NCBI GenBank assembly: GCA_009599575.1
Contig: VWND01000080.1
Location: 466,744 to 530,743, forward strand
DNA: 64,000 nucleotides
Direction: 5' to 3'
DNA from: Blumeriella jaapii
Taxonomy: Eukaryota > Ascomycota > Leotiomycetes > Helotiales > Drepanopezizaceae
Shown here: piece after piece, positions 57,932 to 64,000 of the stretch
Position numbering within the stretch: the first letter of the stretch is position 1
How the letters are laid out: the number at the start of each line of letters is the position of its first letter
Translations under genes and position numbers: made by a program
The notes under the pieces: generated by a model
The model's input: the letters and a program-made list of their open reading frames with translations, nothing else
Database searches by the model: none
What the model was told of the DNA's origin: nothing

Positions 57932-58420
57932 TTAATCCAATTGGTCAAAATAAGTCCGAGCGACGTTTTCGAAACGTCGGAAAATACGTTTTATATTGGC
58001 GTCGTTAGAAAAAGGGGCCGGCGCAGCCAAAGCCCCCAAAACAGCAGCAGCCGCCAAACCGGCAGAAACGGGCGCAACAGCAGCGGCGGCAGTCCGAGCC
58101 GCGGCGCGATTCGTACGATTTCCGATTATTATAAAAGCCGAAGCGTCACTCTTTTTTAAACGATTTATATAAGCGTCGTAAATAATAAAATCGACAAAAG
58201 TCTTAGCAAAAGCTTTGGCTTCGGCAGCAAAAGAAGAAAAAGCGGCAGCGGCGATAGCAGCGTCGAAACGATTTATAAAATCGTTAAAGCCCGCGAAAAA
58301 GATTTGCGCCTCGATAGCGCGTACGGCAAAAACTTGTAATTAATTAAAAGCGAGTTCGAGTAAAAGTTTAGAAGATTTACAGAAAAGCATTAAGTGTGCG
58401 AAGCTTTGCAGCGGTTGCAT
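57932..58420 (-). CDS. Alanine-rich antisense reading frame inside chromovirus 2
   Basis: On the strand opposite gag-pol, an ATG at 58,420 starts MQPLQSFAHLMLFCKSSKLL. After one TAA (58,342-58,340) a 135-codon open frame runs to a TAA at 57,934-57,932. It contains FDAAIAAAAFSSFAAEAKAF, FVDFIIYDAYINRLKKSD and RRFENVARTYFDQLD. The surrounding element is full of stops. The composition (GCN alanine codons, few CpA sites) could explain why RIP left it open. The stop may itself be a RIP product of CAA. No family recognised. It could be an extra gene of the element or a by-product of composition. Confidence 0.4.
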
Positions 58421-58876
58421 TTTACGCTGGAAAGTTCGAAAACGCAAAAGGGCAAAAAGTCCGCTGTGATGCTTTCGCGTAAAATCAGGCGGGCGCACCG
58501 AAGGCAGATAAAAATCAAGGGCATTTTAAGAGTTCGCGGCGAACGCGGCGAAAGATAATTAATTAAAATAAAAGAAAGCTGATAAAAAAATAAAAAAAAA
58601 AAAAAGAAAAAAAAGAAGTTAAGCAGGAAAATAACGGCCATTTTAAAAAAAAAGGCCTTTTCAACGAAGATGCGAAGCGCTATCGAAAATAAAAAAAACA
58701 GAATAGCAAAACAGCCATAATTCACGACCGAAAGCGAAAAAAAACAGCTATAATTCACGACCAAAAGCGGAAGAAACCGCACGTTATTTCGAAGGCGTAA
58801 CGCACGCTATATACGGAAGCGTACGCATAAAGAAATCAGTCGCTTTTGGGAACCAAAGGCCTAAAAGAGGGGGTAA

Positions 58877-59290
58877 TATCAGGAATCAATATTACGTGTA
58901 TAAATCAGGTGATCCGCCAAAAACCCTTTGCCTTCTACCAATCTTCGAATAATATTCTCTGCGGATAGGCCGTGGGGGCCGGATAGTGCTGTAAAAGCTG
59001 GAAATAATATTTAGGTAAAACATTTTATAGAAGTGATTGCTAAAAAACCAGTTATTAGGGTTATATTAAAAAGGATTAAGAAAAGGTCGGGATAGGGGCT
59101 GGAAAGCATACTAAATAGGATTCGCCTGGTTTCCTGGGGAATATTCTTCTCGAGGGCTCCACCCCTTCTTTTGTACTTATACACGCCTTTTACTAGAAAT
59201 GTAGAAGGTAGAGATCAGCCTGACTATCAACCCAATCTTATCTGAGCTCTATTGTCTGAACTAGTATTTCCCTGCCTTTCAATCCTTACA
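58877..59290 (+). repeat. Chromovirus 2, 3' LTR
   Basis: 414 bp from TATCAGGAATC to CCTTACA. It aligns along its length with 51,936-52,348; the differences I read are C/T and G/A. Confidence 0.93.
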
Positions 59291-59641
59291 GTAATTTTTT
59301 TTCGGCTGCTTGAAATCTACCTTGGCTGTACTATTGACTCTCTTGGCTGCACGGGGGGGTGCAGAGACCTTTTGCACCCTACTGTACAGTACAACGCTTT
59401 TTAGCTTTGGCAATTACGTTTTACGGTACGAATCGTTGGAAAAGAAATATAAGACTAAATTTAAAAAATATTTCGATTTAACGAGTTTTGAAAAGAGTTG
59501 GAGCATATTCACCACGTGCTAAACATGGCGGAATTTTTCAGCTTTAAAACTTGGTAATTTTTTCTCGGCTGCTTGAAATCTACCTTGGCTGTACTGTTGA
59601 CTATCTTGGCTGCAAGGGGGTGCAGAGACTTTTTGCACCAT

Positions 59642-60917
59642 ACTGTTTGTACTGACTGTACTGTCCCGACCTGACTGACGGCTGCGCTCCCGTACTCAGC
59701 TCAGGACGGATCGACTGCGGATCGACTACGGATCGACTACTGATCTGACGACCGACGACCGACGACTGACGACCGACGACCGATAACCATTTCCAACCTC
59801 CGACCTCATCCCTCCTCCCTCCTCCCCTAGTGGATCCTCGTCTCTTCGTTCCGTCCGTCCTTCTCTTCCTCTTCCTCTTCTTCCTCTGTCTCTTTCTCTT
59901 TCTCTTTCTCTTTCTCCTTCTCCTTCTCCCTCTCCCTCTCCCTCTCCTTCCCACTCCCTACCCCCCCCGCCCGGCATCAACTTCTTCTTCTCGGCTGCTA
60001 CTGTACTGCCACTGCTACTGTGCTGCTACTGCTACTCTACTGCTACTGCTGCATTTTTGATTCGCCGTCCCGATCCCGATCCAGATCCCGGTCCCGATCC
60101 CGATCCCGCATCGTGCCCTTCCCACACAGGCGCGGCCTCGTGGGCTCGTGGTCGTCGTCGCGTCCTCGTCGTCGTCGTCCTGGTCATCGTCGCCGTCATC
60201 GTCGCCGTCGTCGTCGTCAACCCTTTTCTCGTCCCATCTTCTTGGCTGGGCACGCGAGCGAGCGAGCCCGCGAGTGAACGCGCCGTGCTGCTGCTGGTCC
60301 TGGTGCTGGTGCTGGTCCTAGTCCTGGTCCTGGTCCTGGTCCTGGTCCTCGTGTGGCTGCTAGTGAGACCGGAAAACCTCGAGTCCCCCAATTCTTCCCG
60401 AGTGCGCCGCCCACGTCCCCCTCCACCTCTACCTCACCAGGTACATACTTACTGGACACGCAGCACCGCAGCACTCACTCTACCGGACCGGACTGGACCG
60501 GACGGGGCTGGACGGTACATACGGGACTGCACATCCATCGCAGCAGGTGAGCAACGGTCCCCGTTTTTCTGCTCCCCGCCGACCGACCGTCGGACCGCCT
60601 GCCTTTCTTTCCGCGCCCAACCTTCCTCGATGGACAGTCCTCCTGTACACTCATCCACTCGCGCACTCTCACTCTCACACTCACACACACCTACCCACAC
60701 ACACGAGACCCATCAACTCTGGTGCGCCCGCCATCCAGCTGTTGAGACCGTCGACTAACACATGTCGTGGTCATAGAATCCTCCTCCTGCCCGACCCCTG
60801 CTGTCCTCGACGCTCTTTACCCCTTTCCCTCCCTCGCCCCCCACCCAACACGCGCGCATCGAACAGCACGGCCGGCTCCAGTTTTTCGACCAGTTTCTTC
60901 CCCTTCCCCTTCAGCCG

Positions 60918-60948
<31 letters not shown>

Positions 60949-60961
60949 CCCTTACAAAAAC
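59642..60961. other. Upstream region of the five-exon gene; simple repeats
   Basis: CGACCGA-type repeats 59,705-59,785, a (TCTCTT)-rich run 59,860-59,950, (GTC/CGT)n 60,150-60,220, a GGTCCT/GGTGCT hexamer array 60,295-60,352, a TC/AC run 60,660-60,705 and a poly-A tract at about 60,919-60,946 only 16 bp before the start codon. Probably promoter and leader. Confidence 0.65.
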
Positions 60962-62835
60962 ATGTCTTACTACGATAATCAACAATGGTCGGTCGTCGCG
61001 GGGACGCCGTCGTGGGAACAACACACGCCGCCCGCTCGCTCCGGTACGTGGACGTGGATGCCATCCCCGAGGGTCGCGAGGGCTCGAATTGACAGCATCG
61101 CAGGTGCCAGCTCGGCCGTTCCGCGCGAGGAACCCGCGGCGTTCATGACACAAATCGAGGGTACGTGCAGATGAAGAGACGTCCAGGCGACGATGGGGAA
61201 GATGGGCGCGAGAGCTCGAGACCTCCCATGCGTCGGTGCTGCCCGGCATGGTTGATGGCTCGTGAAAAGGGGAGAGGGCCACGGATGAGCTGCCATCTCG
61301 GCCGGACACGTCCTGCGCCCACTGACACACACACACAGAGAGAGAGAGGGGGAGAAGAGAGAAAAGCAGAGGAGAGAGAGAGAGAGATCCCCAGGCTAAT
61401 GGTTTCGCAGAGGTTGACCGTGCCATCGACAACCTCGCAAAGAGCGGCAAGATGTTTCCGAACCTGTCGGGACGTCGCGATTCGCTGCCGCTGTCGGCCC
61501 CCCCGCGACAGTTCCAAGAGCAGTTCGGTACGATCCCATCCCCCATCCACCCACCGCCGGACTTGGGCCATTTTCTCACACAATGATGGACCTACAGATC
61601 CTCGCATGAGCGGCGGCCCCCCTCGCCACCACTCGGTCAGCGGCGACTTTGGGGATGCGCGCTCCTTCTCGGGCTCGAACCTGCAGAGCTTCTACGCCAG
61701 CCAACGACACCAACCATCGCGTGGCACCAACGAGGTCGAGCAGGTGATGCAGGCAAAGAGACGGATGGCGGCCCAGCGGGAGAGAGAGCTGCGCAACTAC
61801 CACCAAGAGCAGCAGTACAACCGAAGTAGGCCACCCTCTTCTGTATAACACACAATGCTCCGTACCATCAATGCTGCCACAACCCAAGCCCTGTACTCCA
61901 GCGGTTCGCACGTCTCACTTCTCTGTCCACTGTTTGCGTCCTGTGCCGTGTGAATGCGATTCCTTCCCCGGGCCGCCTTCTCCTTCTCCCTTCCCCCTCC
62001 CCCCCTCCCCCTCCCCCCTCTTCCTTCCCCCTCCCCCTCCCCCTTCCCTCTCTTTGATATCAGCACTTACTGACGAGCATAAGGCGTTGTAGCCGAGGTA
62101 TCGACGATGGGAGGAGGTAAAGTCGATCGCACCATGAGCCCTGGCAGTGGCATGACCGAGGATGAACGTCGCGAGCTCATCGCGCGTCAGCGGAGCGCCC
62201 TGTACCGCGAAGGCGCCGCCCACCCCGACGGCGGCGCGTTCGACGAGAACGGCACCCCGCGCCCGGGGACCCAGAGCTCGGGCAGCCAACCGGCCGGCGG
62301 GATCCGAGGACACTCGCCGTTGGCCTTCGGCCCGGGGGAGCCCGGCCCCGCGCCCGCCGAGCCTCCGTCGGCCACCCACGCGCCCGGGCAGCCGCGATCG
62401 CGGGCGAACAGCACCTCATCCCCGTCGTCGAACCCGCCCAGCAGCTTCAGCCTCTTCGAGGCCGCCGCCGCGGCGCAGCAGTCGAGCCGCACGTCGACCT
62501 CCTCGCCGGGCGGGTCCCCCCCTCGTCCCGGCAAGGGCCCGACCGGCTCGGGCGTGGCCCCCATCGGCACGCGTCCCAGTGGCCAAGCGGCCCACGCGGC
62601 GCTCAGCAAGCAGCGCGCCACCACGCCGCTCCCGTCGCCCCTCAGCTACGGCTTCGCCGCCCCCCGGGGCGAGGCGAGCCAGAAGGGCGAGAAGGACGGC
62701 CGGGCGGCCTCGGCCGCGTCGAACCCGACGTCGCAGAGCCAGCCGCAACCGGACGTCGGGCTCGGCTGGGGCTCCAAGAGCGGCGGCGTGTGGGGGAAGA
62801 ACTCTCTGGGTGTACAGGCTTCGGTGTGGGGTTGA
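60962..62835 (+). CDS. Conserved fungal protein of unknown function, five exons
   Basis: Exons 60962-61043, 61104-61160, 61411-61527, 61598-61825 and 62093-62835 join in frame to 408 residues. Introns are 60, 250, 70 and 267 bp with GT-AG ends. The N-terminus is MSYYDNQQWSVVAGTPSWEQ. Later come SGKMFPNLSGRRDSLPL, FYASQRHQPSRG, a charged helix QVMQAKRRMAAQRERELRNY, MTEDERRELIARQRSALY, SSRTSTSSPGGSPPRPGK, LPSPLSYGFAAP and the end GVWGKNSLGVQASVWG. I recognise this as a protein kept across filamentous ascomycetes, with no known biochemical role. It is mostly disordered, has one basic helix, and lacks signal peptide or membrane segments, so it is likely cytosolic or nuclear. Every junction keeps phase, which supports the model. 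Confidence 0.87.
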
Positions 62836-64000
62836 ACCCGGGACGGGGGATGGAGGGTTGGTTGGTTGCCGCACGACCACGGGAAGGCGAATGGGTATCA
62901 AATTTGGAGAACTGGGAGCCGGCGCCGGGAATTCCACACATGGAAGGTGTTCTGGCAAGATTTTTGTTGCATCTCATTTTGCTTGCTGATGGGAGACAGG
63001 ACAGGAAGGCAAGGCCGGGAAAGGCAAGGCAAAGGGCACGGGTCGGGAATCGGCGTCTAACATCCGAGCCGGGGAGTGGGTGCGTTGCATCTTTGTGTTG
63101 GTTGCGCGTGGGTGTGGGTGTGTATTCTTCTTCTGCTCCCGCCGCCGCTGCTGCTGCATTGGTGGCGTGTTTAGGGTTTTTTGTGTTTGGTTCATTCGAG
63201 TGGTTCTGTGGTGATGGTTTCAGTGGGTTCTGTGGTGATGGTTCTGTTGGGATGGATTAGATGGGATTGATGGGATGGGATGGATAGGATTGGATTGGAT
63301 TGAGATGCGCTGTTCGGATCGGATGGGATCGGCTTTGTGCTGTGCTGTGCTGTGCTGGGTGAAAACGGTTGGGTATGAGGGAGGGCAGAAGAAGAAAGAG
63401 CGGGGGAGGTCTTTAGGGGTTTTGTACGGGTTTGGTCTTTGGGGGGGTTTGTACGGGTTTTTGTAGTCGATAGGTCCTTTTTATCATTATCTTTATCTTT
63501 GTCATTGTCATTTATCGTTGTTCTCACTGTTCCTTTTTGGGGGGGGTGGTTAACGGGTTTTGGTAGTCGACACTTCTTTTTCGTCTTTTTCTCTCTCTTT
63601 TTTTTCCTCTTTTTTTTCTCTTTTTGTTTTGGTTCTTTTGTTATTGTCGTTATTATCAGCGTTATTGTCATCGTTATTTATCGTTATCGTTATCGTTATT
63701 ATCAGCGTTATTATCATTGTTATCATCATTGTTCTTATCATTGTCATTTTATCGTTTTTCTCGCTGTTCTTTTCCTTTTCAAAAAAGGGGAAGAGGGGGG
63801 GGGGGGGGGGGTTTATACGGTTTGTGGTAGTAGAGCTGTCTTATTTCTTTCTAGTCTTTTTTCTTATTGTTTTTTTTTTTTTGTTATGGTTGTTGTGATT
63901 GTTACTGTTTTTTTTTCGTGTTTTGCTTCTCGTGCTTCTCACTGTTGTCGGTATTGTTGTTATTATCGTTTTTGTCAATGTTTTGTTTTTTTTCTTCTTT
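62836..64000. other. Downstream low-complexity DNA
   Basis: GATTGGAT-type runs near 63,255-63,325, GT- and TTTC-rich stretches, (GTTATT)-like repeats 63,640-63,740 and a G run near 63,795-63,811. Frames here are Ile/Phe/Val-rich artefacts. No gene seen. Confidence 0.65.

Larger units (their letters stand above)
51936..59290 (+). mobile_element. Ty3/gypsy chromovirus 2, complete but RIP-mutated (7,355 bp)
   Basis: LTRs of 413 bp (51,936-52,348) and 414 bp (58,877-59,290) flank the element, with target duplication GTAAT at 51,931-51,935 and 59,291-59,295. In order on the plus strand: gag with a zinc knuckle, protease (FIDCGAEKNCV near 54,075), reverse transcriptase, RNase H ending NPADGFFRRPD near 55,850, and integrase. 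A C-terminal chromodomain lies near 57,480-57,610 (KYEVKLI, YYLMR, KGYLSSEDF, KPENHF), with Trp codons turned into stops. The chromodomain puts it in the chromovirus clade. A polypurine tract AAAAGAGGGGGTAA precedes the 3' LTR. About 1.2 kb between pol and that LTR holds an antisense frame. Confidence 0.93.
51590..59641. mobile_element. TIR element (MITE-like), copy A split by a chromovirus plus partial tandem copy B
   Basis: The left terminus (51,600-51,639) begins TGGTGCAAAAAGTCTCTGCA and continues with C5 and TTGCAGCCAAG. The right terminus at 59,605-59,640 is its inverted complement, and TA dinucleotides lie at both outer borders. Copy A is 51,590-51,935 plus 59,296-59,380. Copy B (59,381-59,641) repeats the internal ACAACGCT...AACTTGGTAAT segment and the right terminus but lacks the left one. 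The internal sequence has no transposase frame, so it is non-autonomous. The TA borders and short TIRs suggest the Tc1/mariner/pogo group, which is inference. Confidence 0.72.

Noticed and set aside
58390..58782. 130-codon Phe-rich minus-strand frame in chromovirus 2
   Set aside because: Its Phe/Leu content comes from A-runs on the plus strand, and it conflicts with the more coding-like antisense frame ending at 57,932.
60057..60758. 233-codon Val/Leu-rich frame that looks like a membrane protein
   Set aside because: The hydrophobic part is the GGTCCT/GGTGCT hexamer array; it is probably leader sequence of the next gene.
1..64000. CRISPR arrays, bacterial operons, biosynthetic gene cluster, tRNA or rRNA genes
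   Set aside because: Tandem repeats here lack unique spacers, the genome is fungal, no polyketide synthase, peptide synthetase or terpene enzyme is seen, and I found no tRNA-like B box or rRNA segment by eye. A dedicated tRNA scan would be needed to exclude tRNAs.

Overview
The window looks like nuclear DNA of a filamentous ascomycete (Pezizomycotina). Three lines of evidence support this. Genes carry short GT-AG introns (44-270 bp, one of 506 bp). There are two heterokaryon-incompatibility (HET) loci. Transposable elements are AT-rich and differ between copies almost only by C-to-T and G-to-A transitions, the signature of repeat-induced point mutation (RIP). I cannot name the species.

Layout. 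1-564: end of a HET-domain gene. 602-970: 3' part of a retroposon. 1.8-25.99 kb: ordinary gene-bearing DNA with a small Ser/Thr-rich protein, a secreted pectate lyase, a SulP sulfate permease, a decayed HET gene, a secreted M28 aminopeptidase, two small secreted-protein candidates, a Bor1-type anion exchanger and a conserved small protein with a purine-rich 506 bp intron. 26.3-36.4 kb: a repeat complex of 13-bp satellite, telomere-like C-rich units, poly-C, a long (CCTA)n array and a three-level nested insertion (chromovirus inside a TAC-tailed retroposon inside the telomere-like array). 37.2-41.2 kb: a Cid1-type terminal nucleotidyltransferase gene with an apparent frameshift at its catalytic motif. 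41.2-49.0 kb: microsatellite-rich DNA with no gene I can support. 49.0-50.1 kb: a four-helix membrane protein. 51.6-59.6 kb: a second RIP-mutated chromovirus inserted into a TIR element, with target duplication GTAAT. 60.96-62.84 kb: a conserved five-exon gene of unknown function. The right end is low-complexity DNA.

The genes do not form one pathway. Several act outside the cell (pectate lyase, aminopeptidase, small secreted proteins) or in ion uptake (sulfate, borate/bicarbonate), alongside two HET loci. Nothing resembles a biosynthetic cluster. The most unusual material is in the mobile DNA: a dispersed retroposon with a (TAC)n 3' tail and 12-15 bp target duplications, including a 35-bp remnant, and an alanine-rich antisense reading frame between pol and the 3' LTR of the second chromovirus.
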